Origin: Dyadobacter sp. CY326
GTDB lineage: Bacteria; Bacteroidota; Bacteroidia; Cytophagales; Spirosomataceae
Reading direction: 5' to 3'
Length of the DNA: 64,000 nt
Assembly: GCF_021390515.1 (NCBI RefSeq)
Contig: NZ_JAJUXI010000004.1
Coordinates: 482,814 to 546,813 of the forward strand
Part shown: positions 26,012 through 34,993 of the stretch, piece after piece
How the letters are laid out: each line of letters opens with the position of its first letter
Position numbering within the stretch: the first letter of the stretch is position 1
Notes under the pieces: generated by a model
Database searches by the model: none
What the model saw: only the letters and a program-made list of their open reading frames with translations
Told to the model about the DNA's origin: nothing
Made by a program: the position numbers and the translations under genes

Positions 26012-27118
26012 ATGGGAGAGTTTACAATCAATAAAGAGAAAGTTTTACAGGCGCTCAGCACTGTCGAAGAGCCGGATTTGAAAAAAGATCTGGTAACGCT
26101 CGGCATGATCCAGGACATTGAAGTCGGTGTGAATCAGGTCAAGTTTACGGTTGTTTTGACCACGCCAGCTTGTCCGTTAAAAGAGTTGATCCGCAGGAAT
26201 TGCGAGGCTGCGGTCCACACGCATTTGAGTCCGGAAGTTGAAGTAATTATTAAGCTTACGGCGAATGTGACATCGATACGGCAGGTTGGACCGTTGATTC
26301 CGGGAGTCAAAAACGTCATTGCAGTTTCATCCGGAAAGGGTGGCGTGGGCAAGTCCACAGTCACTGCAAATCTTGCGATGGCGCTGCACCGATCTGGTGC
26401 GAAAGTCGGCATAATTGATGCGGATATTTCGGGACCCTCGATTCCGCTCATGTTTGGTGCGGAAAATATGCAGCCGACCATTACACCAAAAGACGGCAAA
26501 AATTACATCAACCCAATCCGCCAATATGGGATCAAAATGATTTCGATTGGCTTCCTTACTCCCGCAGACAGCGCCGTGGTTTGGCGTGGCCCAATGGCCA
26601 GTCAGGCATTGAAACAGTTTTTTGCAGACACAGACTGGGGTGATCTGGATTATCTGTTAATTGACCTTCCTCCCGGCACCAGCGACATACACCTTACATT
26701 AGTGCAGACCGTGCCTGTAACCGGCGCCGTGATCGTAACAACACCGCAAAAAGTGGCCCTGGCCGATGCAATTAAGGGTTTGCAAATGTTCAAACAGCCG
26801 CAAATTAACGTTCCTATTTTGGGTGTGATTGAAAACATGGCATGGTTCACGCCAGAAGAGCTTCCTGATCATCAATATTACATTTTTGGTAAAGGCGGAG
26901 GGCAGTTGCTCGCTGATAAATTTAATGTTCCTTTATTGGGTCAAATTCCTTTAATACAAGGCATTAGAGAGGCCGGCGACGAAGGGCGTCCGGCTGTTAT
27001 GGATGTGAATCCGATCGTGAACGATGCTTTCCGTGATGCAGCAGAGTCGCTGGCGCAACAAGTCGCCATCCGGAATGCATCGAAGGATAAAACGCAGCCC
27101 GTGGAAATTCAGGTTTAG
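26012..27118 (+). CDS. mrp: Mrp/ApbC family iron-sulfur carrier ATPase
   Basis: A P-loop NTPase that binds and transfers Fe-S clusters to target proteins; cytoplasmic. The 368 residues begin with a MIP18-like domain (residues about 5-90, with TTPACPLKELI), followed by the MinD-type core. The deviant Walker A SSGKGGVGKST lies at 106-116, switch I is DADISGPSIPLM, and Walker B is YLLIDLPPGTSDIHL. The usual C-terminal CxxC is not visible; the VIENMAWF position lacks it, which is a common variant. It lies 67 bp before the NifU-domain gene, a logical Fe-S pair. Confidence 0.93.
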   Translation: MGEFTINKEKVLQALSTVEEPDLKKDLVTLGMIQDIEVGVNQVKFTVVLTTPACPLKELIRRNCEAAVHTHLSPEVEVIIKLTANVTSIRQVGPLIPGVKNVIAVSSGKGGVGKSTVTANLAMALHRSGAKVGIIDADISGPSIPLMFGAENMQPTITPKDGKNYINPIRQYGIKMISIGFLTPADSAVVWRGPMASQALKQFFADTDWGDLDYLLIDLPPGTSDIHLTLVQTVPVTGAVIVTTPQKVALADAIKGLQMFKQPQINVPILGVIENMAWFTPEELPDHQYYIFGKGGGQLLADKFNVPLLGQIPLIQGIREAGDEGRPAVMDVNPIVNDAFRDAAESLAQQVAIRNASKDKTQPVEIQV

Positions 27119-27185
27119 TCTGGCGGCGGCAATGATTTGATTTTTTGAATATATTCTTGCATCTTAGCAAATAGATTTTTTAACA

Positions 27186-27443
27186 ATGGATTCAAAAGAA
27201 AAAACAATAGAACTCATCGAGCAGGCACTCGATACGGTACGACCTTACTTGCATGCAGATGGTGGTGATGTAAGATTTGTGGAGTTGACTGACGATCTGA
27301 TCGTGAAATTGGAATTGCAGGGTTCTTGCCAAAGCTGCCCGATGAGTGCAATGACGTTCCGCGCAGGGCTGGAAGAATCCATTCGCAAAGCGGTCCCATA
27401 TGTAAGCAAAGTAGTTTCAGTAAATGTTCCTGAACTGGCCTGA
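27186..27443 (+). CDS. NifU-like C-terminal domain Fe-S scaffold
   Basis: An 85-residue protein corresponding to the NifU C-terminal (Nfu) domain. The cluster-binding CxxC is in GSCQSCPMSAMTFRAGLEES, preceded by LDTVRPYLHADGGDVRFVEL. Nfu proteins hold and deliver [4Fe-4S] clusters. It lies directly after mrp and before a strong terminator, which supports a two-gene Fe-S unit. Confidence 0.95.
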   Translation: MDSKEKTIELIEQALDTVRPYLHADGGDVRFVELTDDLIVKLELQGSCQSCPMSAMTFRAGLEESIRKAVPYVSKVVSVNVPELA

Positions 27444-27472
27444 CAAAGGCGATTTCTATATCAGCATAAAGC

Positions 27473-27506
27473 AAAGCAGCTTTTCCAAACGGAGAGCTGC
27501 TTTTTT
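27473..27506 (+). terminator. Rho-independent terminator after the Fe-S genes
   Basis: AAAGCAGCT (27473-27481) pairs with AGCTGCTTT (27495-27503), with a 13-nt loop and a run of six T. It lies 30 nt after the NifU-domain stop. Confidence 0.85.
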
Positions 27507-27604
27507 GTTAAAAATTCAATGGCATTTTGTGCGGAAATTGATTCGTCCCAATTAGAACACTATATTGCGGACGAGATTAAATCGATTTATCAGGCCAGTA
27601 AGAT

Positions 27605-29314
27605 ATGCGTATCGGAATATTTTTCGGAGGACCGTCCCGCGAGCGGGAGATTTCATTTGCCGGTGGAAAAACTGCTTTTGAATATTTGGATAAAACACTT
27701 TTTGAGCCAATTCCGGTCTTTGTGGATAGTTTCGGGCGCTTTATTTTGCTTGAAAAAGAATTGATGTATTCCACTGATATCAGGGAATTCTATCCGTCAA
27801 AAAATGACAAGCAAGACAGTTTCAAAGTCTACATTGAATCTTATCCCGAACTGGCAGATGAACCCATTCCTGCTGAAATCGGAACACTTTTAGCGCCAGA
27901 TCAATTCAAGTCGCATTTTGATTTTGTGTTTCTGGCCATGCACGGTCCGGACTGCGAAGACGGTGCGATTCAGGGTTTGTTGGAATGGTTTAAAATTCCT
28001 TACAGCGGTCCGGGTTTAATGGGTTCTGCGGTTGGAATTGATAAAATCTTGCAAAATGAAATGATCGCATTGATCAACGGACAGCAGAAAAAAAGCTGGA
28101 CCCTGCGCTATGATCAATGGATCCCTGAGGAATATCCTATTCTGTTTCAGGTTCTTAAAAAACATCTTGGCCTCCCATTGGTTATCAAAGCGCCGCATCA
28201 AGGCTCGTCCATCGGCGTTGCGATTGTGAAAGATGATTCATTGGATGAGTTTGTTTCGGCTGTTAATCAATGCTTTTTTCAGGTTGGGCTTGACGCTGTG
28301 ACGTGGAATGCGCTGGGTGCCTCGGAGAAGCGAGGCTGGGCACAGAAAGTTGCCAATTTAGATGAGGGGATCGGTTTTCCGGTTGTTATGGCCGGGCAAA
28401 CGATTTATCATCCTGCAAAATTGATTGAAACATTGGATGCTTATTTCTCGAATGGAAATGAGCACACATTCCTGAGCAGCTCGAACAGTGAGGATCAGGT
28501 GTTAATTGAGGAGTTTGTCAATGGTCAGGAATTTTCGTGCGGTTGCATCCAGTTTGATGATGGAAGACCATTGGCGCTGCCGCCAAGTGAAGTAATTAAG
28601 CTCGTTCAGGTTTTTGATTTTAATGCAAAATATAAGCCGGGCGCGAGCCGCAAACGCATTCCTGTTGACGCAAGTCTTGAAAAAAACCAGGAAATCCAGC
28701 AGGTGATTGCAGCGGTTTTTGAACAATTGGGAATCAATGTCTGCGTCAGAATTGACGGGTTTCTTACGCCAGAAGGCATTATCGTCCTGCACGATCCGAA
28801 CACCATTCCCGGAATGTCGCCTACATCATTCATTTTCAAACAAATGGCTGAAATCGGGCTGAATGTAACCCAGGCGCTGACTTATCTGGTGCGTCAGTCG
28901 ATCAGGGAAAGAATCCGTTCGGGAAAAAATACGTGGCAGCTTAGAAACTTGTTGGACAGTCTGGATGAAAGCATTAGTGCAAGCAAAAACAAAATTAAAC
29001 CAGCCGAACTAATTGTATTCGAGTCAAATGACGAGGATTATGCGGCAGCGCGACTCAGTTATGGCCGATTAAATGCAGCAGGTGAAGTCACGCCAGTTCC
29101 AATTTTACATGCATCAGATGGGAAATTCTATAAATTGACCAACCCGCTGATGTTCAAGGAATATGTTGCAGATGTGGAAGCATTGCTTTCGGCAGAGCGG
29201 CATCCATTGCTAACGGAAACTTCGGAGAGAGCGGCAGCAACGACTGCGTTTTATGCCGGAAAAGTGAATTTTGGGATCAGCGTATATAATGCACTGGAAG
29301 CTGTGGAAGCTTAG
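27605..29314 (+). CDS. D-alanine-D-alanine-ligase-like ATP-grasp enzyme, long form
   Basis: 569 residues with an ATP-grasp core: MRIGIFFGGPSREREISFAG, HGPDCEDGAIQGLLEWFKIP, KAPHQGSSIGVAIVKDDSLD, and the C-terminal LHDPNTIPGMSPTSF, which aligns with NEINTMPGFT of Ddl (here HDPN replaces NEIN, and the Asn before TIPG is kept). Normal Ddl enzymes have about 310-380 residues. The extra length comes from an insertion between the two ATP-grasp lobes (about residues 220-310) and a C-terminal domain of about 140 residues after residue 430. It may make D-Ala-D-Ala for the wall or join another amino-acid pair; the family leaves both open. The gene begins 98 bp after the preceding terminator and stands alone. 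Confidence 0.8.
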   Translation: MRIGIFFGGPSREREISFAGGKTAFEYLDKTLFEPIPVFVDSFGRFILLEKELMYSTDIREFYPSKNDKQDSFKVYIESYPELADEPIPAEIGTLLAPDQFKSHFDFVFLAMHGPDCEDGAIQGLLEWFKIPYSGPGLMGSAVGIDKILQNEMIALINGQQKKSWTLRYDQWIPEEYPILFQVLKKHLGLPLVIKAPHQGSSIGVAIVKDDSLDEFVSAVNQCFFQVGLDAVTWNALGASEKRGWAQKVANLDEGIGFPVVMAGQTIYHPAKLIETLDAYFSNGNEHTFLSSSNSEDQVLIEEFVNGQEFSCGCIQFDDGRPLALPPSEVIKLVQVFDFNAKYKPGASRKRIPVDASLEKNQEIQQVIAAVFEQLGINVCVRIDGFLTPEGIIVLHDPNTIPGMSPTSFIFKQMAEIGLNVTQALTYLVRQSIRERIRSGKNTWQLRNLLDSLDESISASKNKIKPAELIVFESNDEDYAAARLSYGRLNAAGEVTPVPILHASDGKFYKLTNPLMFKEYVADVEALLSAERHPLLTETSERAAATTAFYAGKVNFGISVYNALEAVEA

Positions 29315-29389
29315 TCATAGTGTGCTGTTCATTTCCAAAATGTGTTAGATTTACACTGATTTTCATTCCTATCGAAAAATATCAAATTA

Positions 29390-32095
29390 ATGGCACACGG
29401 CCCGGAAAAAGTAAGATTAAGTCTGCAAAAGGAAAACCAGGGTTGGAAGAAATGGGGGCCTTATTTGTCTGAACGCCAGTGGGGAACGGTTCGGGAAGAT
29501 TATAGTGGAAATGGCGATGCCTGGAATTACATCACGCACGAAATGGCCCTTTCCAAAGCTTATCGCTGGGGTGAGGACGGCATCGGCGGGTTTTCGGATA
29601 ATAAGCAGCACATTTGCCTTTCCTTCGGTTTTTGGAATCATAAGGATAAAATACTGAAAGAACGGATCTTCGGGTTGACAAACCGGGAGTCGAATCACGG
29701 TGAGGATGTGAAGGAAATGTACTATTATCTGGATAGCACACCGACGCATTCGTACACCAAAATGCTCTACAAATATCCGCAAGAGGCATTTCCTTACGAA
29801 AAGATCCGTCTGGAAAATGGACGCCGCGGCAAGGAAGATCCGGAGTATGAGATCATGGACACCGGTGTGTTTGAGAATGATGAATATTTTGACATTTTCA
29901 TTGAACACGCGAAAGCCGACGAAGAGGACATCATGATGAAAGTGACCGTTTACAACCGCGGTCCGAAAGATGCTCCAATCACCGTTTTGCCAACAATCAT
30001 GTTCCGAAACACCTGGTCGTGGGGATATGAGGCGTTCAATTACAAGCCGATCATGAACGGCATTTCAAACCGTTTGATAGAGGTTACGCACCGGAAACAT
30101 GGCAAATACAATCTTTATCTGGATGGAGCCGACGAATTGCTGTTTTGTGAAAATGAGACCAACTTCAAGAAGCTTTATGGAACTGCGAATAACACGGCTT
30201 ATCCGAAGGATGGCATCAATGATTACATTGTAAGCAATAAAAAGACAAATACGGTCAATCCAAACAGCATTGGAACCAAAGCTTCTGCGCGATTTACAAG
30301 AACAATCAAGGCGGGCGAAAGCGCAACATTCAGATTAAGATTTGTAAATCACTCAATATCAGAGCCATTTGGTGGTTTTGAAGATCTTTTTGCCAAAAGG
30401 ATTCGAGAAGCAGACGACTTTTATGACGATTTGCAGCGCGATGTGGCCGATCCAGATCTTCGCTCCATTCAGCGCCAGGCTTATGCAGGAATGCTTTGGA
30501 GCAAGCAATTTTATTATTATAATGTATATGAATGGCTGAAAGGTGATCCTGCGCAGCCGGGGCCAAATCAGGGAAGGAAATGGGGCCGAAATTCAGGCTG
30601 GAAGCATTTATATGCAGCCAACATCATTTCAATGCCTGATAAATGGGAATATCCATGGTTTGCGGCATGGGATTTGGCATTTCACTGTGTTCCACTGGCG
30701 CGGGTCGACGCCGATTTTGCCAAAAGACAACTGGAAATCCTGCTTCGTGAATATTATATGCACCCGAATGGGCAGATTCCGGCTTACGAATGGAATTTCT
30801 CGGACGTGAACCCGCCCGTTCACGGATGGGCCACCTGGAAAGTGTACGAGATTGACCGTGAGCAGAATAACGGTGTTGGGGACATTGAATTTCTTGAAAA
30901 AATCTTCCATAAATTACTGCTGAACTTCACCTGGTGGGTCAATCAGAAGGACGATACGGGCAATAATATATTTAGCGGGGGTTTCCTCGGATTGGACAAC
31001 ATTGGTGTTTTCGACCGGTCGACGCCGATGCCCTTTGGCGGAAAATTGCAGCAAGCGGACGCCACCGGCTGGATGGCCATGTACACATTGAATATGTTGC
31101 GGATTTCGGTTGAAATCGCGCTTGTGCATCCGGTTTACCAGGATATGGCGTCAAAGTTTTTTGAACACTTTCTGCACATTGCGGGCGCCATGGAATCCAT
31201 TGGCGGCAAAAATTCTTCCATCAGCCTTTGGGATGAAGAAGATCAGTTTTATTACGACGTCATTCACATTCCAAACGGACAAAGTATATTGCTGAAAGTG
31301 AGGTCAATCGTAGGGTTGATCCCATTGTTTGCGGTAGAAATTCTTGATCCGCAGAATCTGGATAAAATGCCTGTTTTCAAGCGGCGTGTGGAGTGGGTTT
31401 TGGCCAACAGACCAGACTTGGCTAGATTGATTTCGCGGTGGTTCGAATCCGGAAAAGGGGAGAACAGGCTGCTTTCCATCCTGCGTGGTCACCGGATGAA
31501 AATGATCATGAAACGAATGCTTGACGAGAGCGAATTCCTTTCAGATTATGGTGTGCGTGCTTTGTCAAAATATCACGAAGAGAATCCTTACAAGTTTTAT
31601 ATCAATGGCGAAGTGTTGCAGGTGGATTACACGCCAGCTGAGGCACTTACAGATATCATGGGTGGAAATTCAAACTGGCGCGGCCCGATCTGGTTTCCAT
31701 TAAATTATCTGATTTTTGACTCGTTAATGAAATTTCACGCTTATTACGGTGAAGATTTCATGATTGAATATCCCACGAACTCGGGCAATTTGGTGACCAT
31801 TAAGGAAGCCGCAGTGGCCATTGCGTGTCGCTTAATCGATATTTTCAAGCGTGATACGGAAGGAAACAGGGCCGTTTACGGGCACGATCAGAAAATGCAG
31901 AAAGATCCGCATTTCAATGAGCACGTGCTGTTTTACGAATATTTTCATGGCGATAATGGCCGTGGCTGTGGTGCCAGCCATCAAACCGGTTGGACTGGAT
32001 TGGTTGCCGAATTGATCCATAAAACAGCAAAAGAAACATTGAAGCAACCTGAAAAAGAAGCGCTGGAAGTCAGCAAACTGGAAGTCAGTAAGTAA
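29390..32095 (+). CDS. GH63-like (MGH1-type) glucosidase
   Basis: 901 residues without a signal peptide, hence probably cytoplasmic. The alpha/alpha-barrel character shows in WKKWGPYLSERQWGTVREDY, WEYPWFAAWDLAFHCVPLAR near residue 420, and GWTGLVAELIHKTA near the end. WDLAF fits the catalytic-acid region of GH63 and mannosylglycerate-hydrolase-like enzymes. Likely substrates are alpha-glucosides or related glycosides, but the sequence does not say which. A phosphohexomutase gene follows 44 bp later, suggesting sugar breakdown followed by phosphate shuffling. The last ten residues repeat LEVSK twice, a small in-frame duplication. Confidence 0.75.
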   Translation: MAHGPEKVRLSLQKENQGWKKWGPYLSERQWGTVREDYSGNGDAWNYITHEMALSKAYRWGEDGIGGFSDNKQHICLSFGFWNHKDKILKERIFGLTNRESNHGEDVKEMYYYLDSTPTHSYTKMLYKYPQEAFPYEKIRLENGRRGKEDPEYEIMDTGVFENDEYFDIFIEHAKADEEDIMMKVTVYNRGPKDAPITVLPTIMFRNTWSWGYEAFNYKPIMNGISNRLIEVTHRKHGKYNLYLDGADELLFCENETNFKKLYGTANNTAYPKDGINDYIVSNKKTNTVNPNSIGTKASARFTRTIKAGESATFRLRFVNHSISEPFGGFEDLFAKRIREADDFYDDLQRDVADPDLRSIQRQAYAGMLWSKQFYYYNVYEWLKGDPAQPGPNQGRKWGRNSGWKHLYAANIISMPDKWEYPWFAAWDLAFHCVPLARVDADFAKRQLEILLREYYMHPNGQIPAYEWNFSDVNPPVHGWATWKVYEIDREQNNGVGDIEFLEKIFHKLLLNFTWWVNQKDDTGNNIFSGGFLGLDNIGVFDRSTPMPFGGKLQQADATGWMAMYTLNMLRISVEIALVHPVYQDMASKFFEHFLHIAGAMESIGGKNSSISLWDEEDQFYYDVIHIPNGQSILLKVRSIVGLIPLFAVEILDPQNLDKMPVFKRRVEWVLANRPDLARLISRWFESGKGENRLLSILRGHRMKMIMKRMLDESEFLSDYGVRALSKYHEENPYKFYINGEVLQVDYTPAEALTDIMGGNSNWRGPIWFPLNYLIFDSLMKFHAYYGEDFMIEYPTNSGNLVTIKEAAVAIACRLIDIFKRDTEGNRAVYGHDQKMQKDPHFNEHVLFYEYFHGDNGRGCGASHQTGWTGLVAELIHKTAKETLKQPEKEALEVSKLEVSK

Positions 32096-32139
32096 CTCAA
32101 CACAACGAATATTTCTCAATTTATCCATTCCATCAAATT

Positions 32140-33903
32140 ATGACTGCAAAATTGGAACCAAGTGTAATGACCAAAGTGAGCAGCTGGCTCACAGGTGATT
32201 ACGATATCGATACCAAACAATCCATCCAACAATTAATCGATGAAGGAAACGATATTGAACTGACGGATGCGTTCTATAAGGATTTGGAATTCGGAACGGG
32301 TGGGCTTAGGGGCCTGATTGGCATTGGTTCCAATCGCATGAACCGCTACACGGTGGGCACGGCGACACAAGGTTTGGCAAATTACCTGAATCAGGCATTT
32401 CCAAATGAAGAAATTAAGGTGGCCATTGCTTATGACAGCCGCATTAAGTCGGACGAATTTGCGAAGATCATTGCTGACATTTTTTCCTCGAACGGCATTA
32501 CAGTTTATCTTTTTGAAGCACTTCGCCCTACGCCAGAGCTTTCATTTGCGATCCGTTTGTTGGGTTGCAAAAGCGGTGTTGTCGTAACTGCATCGCACAA
32601 TCCGAAGGAATATAACGGTTACAAAGCTTATTGGGACGATGGTTCTCAGGTTGTGGCGCCGCACGACACCAACATTATCAAAGAGGTGAATGCGATCACG
32701 TCCATCGATGATGTGAAATTTGATGGCGACGCTTCCAAGATCTTCAAGATCGGAGCGGACGTTGATGAAAAATACATGGATCACATTTTGTCACTTTCCA
32801 TTTCAAAAGGTGCATTGGAAAGGCAAAAAGGGTTGAAAATAGTTTACACGCCCCTGCACGGAACAGGTGTAACATTGGTTCCTGCGCTTTTGGCAAAAAT
32901 GGGCTTTGAGGCGGTAACCGTTATCGAAGAACAAGCTGAGCCAAGAGGAAACGGGCAGTTTCCAACGGTGATTTATCCAAATCCTGAGGAAACCGAAGCA
33001 ATGTCGAAAGCGGTTGAAAAAGCCAGACAAATTGATGCTGATCTTGTTTTAGGAACTGATCCGGATGCTGACCGCGTGGGCATTGCAGTGAAAAATCACC
33101 ATGGAGAGATTCAGCTTCTGAATGGCAATCAAACTGCCAGTGTGCTGATTTATTATCTGCTTAATGCATGGAAAGATGCAGGAAAGTTGACCGGAACCCA
33201 GTTTGTCTGCAAAACCATTGTGACGACCGACTTAATTGATAAAATGGCGGCGGCTTACGATGTGAAATGTTATAACACGCTGACTGGTTTCAAATACATT
33301 GCGCAGGTGATCCGTGAAAAAGAAGGCATTGAGCAATTCATCGGCGGCGGCGAAGAGAGTTACGGTTATTTGATCGGGGACGCCGTTCGTGATAAAGACG
33401 CGATCGCTTCTTGTGCGATGATCGCTGAGCTTACGGCTTATGCAAAAGACAAAGGTTTGAGCCTTTTCGACATGTTGATGGAGATTTACAAGCAATTCGG
33501 CTTCTATTATGAAGGCTTAATTTCATTGACCAAAAAAGGAAAATCGGGTGCCGATGACATTCAGCAAATGATGGCTGATTTCCGTGCCAACCCGCCGAAA
33601 GCGCTGGCCGGATCGGCTGTAATCAGAATGGACGATTACAAAGCATTAAGCACGGTTGATTTCATAAATGGAACATCACATTCGATTCCATCGGGCGAGA
33701 TGGGCATTGAACCTTCCAATGTGTTGCAATTCTTCACCGAAGACGGAACGAAGTTTACCTGCCGTCCATCAGGAACCGAGCCGAAGATCAAATTCTATGT
33801 AGGCGTTCGCGCCGCTTTGGAGAAAAACGAAGATTTCGACAGCGTTTACGCAAGCTTGAAAGACAAAGTGACAGCAATCGGCGTGGAGCTTGGATTGATA
33901 TAA
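32140..33903 (+). CDS. Phosphohexomutase (phosphoglucomutase/phosphomannomutase family)
   Basis: 587 residues catalysing interconversion of hexose-1- and hexose-6-phosphates. The phosphoserine is S152 in VVTASHNPKEYNG; the Mg site is GTDPDADRVGIA near 305-316; the sugar-binding loop is GGGEESYGYL; and the phosphate-binding C-terminus is CRPSGTEPKIKFY. The length and motifs match the PGM/PMM family with a broader, PgcA-like substrate range. It follows the GH63-like gene by 44 bp and is followed by a terminator, so a two-gene sugar unit is likely. Confidence 0.93.
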   Translation: MTAKLEPSVMTKVSSWLTGDYDIDTKQSIQQLIDEGNDIELTDAFYKDLEFGTGGLRGLIGIGSNRMNRYTVGTATQGLANYLNQAFPNEEIKVAIAYDSRIKSDEFAKIIADIFSSNGITVYLFEALRPTPELSFAIRLLGCKSGVVVTASHNPKEYNGYKAYWDDGSQVVAPHDTNIIKEVNAITSIDDVKFDGDASKIFKIGADVDEKYMDHILSLSISKGALERQKGLKIVYTPLHGTGVTLVPALLAKMGFEAVTVIEEQAEPRGNGQFPTVIYPNPEETEAMSKAVEKARQIDADLVLGTDPDADRVGIAVKNHHGEIQLLNGNQTASVLIYYLLNAWKDAGKLTGTQFVCKTIVTTDLIDKMAAAYDVKCYNTLTGFKYIAQVIREKEGIEQFIGGGEESYGYLIGDAVRDKDAIASCAMIAELTAYAKDKGLSLFDMLMEIYKQFGFYYEGLISLTKKGKSGADDIQQMMADFRANPPKALAGSAVIRMDDYKALSTVDFINGTSHSIPSGEMGIEPSNVLQFFTEDGTKFTCRPSGTEPKIKFYVGVRAALEKNEDFDSVYASLKDKVTAIGVELGLI

Positions 33904-33928
33904 TCGTTATTTTTCAAAACCAAATGCA

Positions 33929-33959
33929 GGGGCTGTTCTGACTGAACAGTCCCTTTTTT
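33929..33959 (+). terminator. Rho-independent terminator after phosphohexomutase
   Basis: GGGGCTGTTC (33929-33938) pairs with GAACAGTCCC (33944-33953), with one G-T pair, followed by six T. It lies 25 nt after the stop; its T-run touches the stop of the convergent minus-strand gene. Confidence 0.85.
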
Positions 33960-34833
33960 ATTTAGAAAACACGATCACAAACTTTCGATCGAATTTATCT
34001 TTCTTAATTTGCACTTTTACAAACTTATCAAACGGAAGTGCATTCAGTTCGTCAACATTAACCTTTTTTGTATTAAGGTAAAGGTCTGAATTTCGGTATA
34101 AGTCTGTGATCAAAAACGTGTTATGACTTGATTTGCCGACACCGCTCATTTCCAGAATTACGGCGGAAGTGCGTCCTTCTAACAACTCCCTGGAAAACGT
34201 GATATCGCTAGAAAAAAAGATATCGCTTTGCTCAACATTGGGTTTCGAGGTTGCGTTGCTCAAATAAGTCAGTTCGTTTTGTTTATAAAACGACATAGCC
34301 TCCTGATAATCAGCATTAATGGTTTGATTAAGTGGTTCAGGAACTGAAAGTAATCCAATTGCAAGTCCGTTTTTGATCAGATATCCAGAGTAATGTTTGA
34401 TTGGCAGGGCGTTTTTGCCTTCTACTGATCCTAGACCGGTCGAGCCGGACTTTGTTTTTACGTGAATTGTTATGGCGGTGATGTATTTATTTAATGGATC
34501 CCGTTCAAAGTTTCCAACCAGGAAGTCACCCCCGAACTCACCTATTTTTTTCCTCATAACGCCAAGGTCATTAATAGTCATGAGCGATGTTACGGACCAG
34601 TAAAGCGTATCATTACGAATCAAAATGCCTTTTGCAGCAAACCGTTTGTTAATGAGTGGCATTCCAACCAGTGGTCCCATTGTCTTCGCAACAGCAGGTT
34701 CCGGTTTAGTCAACTTCGTTTCAAATGGAGTTACAAAAGCGGTTGATAGACACAGCGCCGAAAAAAGTGCCGCAGATTTGCACAGTGCCGCGCAGCGCTG
34801 CAGACTAATTTCTAAATTGTAAGGTAACAGCAT
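33958..34833 (-). CDS. Hypothetical secreted protein
   Basis: 291 residues from the ATG at 34833; a longer frame from 34911 adds 26 poorly placed residues. The start MLLPYNLEISLQRCAALCKS followed by AALFSALCLSTAFVTP looks like a signal peptide with a long n-region. The mature part shows beta-rich segments (AAKGILIRNDTLYWSVTSL, VKTKSGSTGLGSVEGKNALP) and no family I recognise. It ends at the terminator of the convergent phosphohexomutase gene. Transcription is away from the carboxypeptidase-regulatory-domain gene. Confidence 0.65.
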   Translation of the reverse strand: MLLPYNLEISLQRCAALCKSAALFSALCLSTAFVTPFETKLTKPEPAVAKTMGPLVGMPLINKRFAAKGILIRNDTLYWSVTSLMTINDLGVMRKKIGEFGGDFLVGNFERDPLNKYITAITIHVKTKSGSTGLGSVEGKNALPIKHYSGYLIKNGLAIGLLSVPEPLNQTINADYQEAMSFYKQNELTYLSNATSKPNVEQSDIFFSSDITFSRELLEGRTSAVILEMSGVGKSSHNTFLITDLYRNSDLYLNTKKVNVDELNALPFDKFVKVQIKKDKFDRKFVIVFSK

Positions 34834-34961
34834 AATGTTCAGATGTTTAGCCTTTCGAAATAAGTAATACAATGTAAACAATTCGCCCGGTAAACGTGCT
34901 ACTTTTCTCAACAGCCCCGCTTTTTTTCTTCCAAACAGGCCGCTCCTTCGACTCGGGCCTT

Positions 34962-34969
34962 TATATTTG
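34962..34969 (+). promoter_or_regulatory. Candidate -7 promoter box
   Basis: TATATTTG matches TAnnTTTG and lies 24 bp before the ATG at 34994. A transcript from here would start about 34976, leaving a short leader. This helps to place the start at 34994 rather than upstream. Confidence 0.45.
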
Positions 34970-34993
34970 GAATAAAAAGCGAAGCGTTTGCCA

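Noticed and set aside
27519..27764. 81-codon plus-strand frame before the ATP-grasp gene
   Set aside because: It overlaps the ATP-grasp gene in another frame, shows no domain, and follows a terminator with no promoter-like signal.
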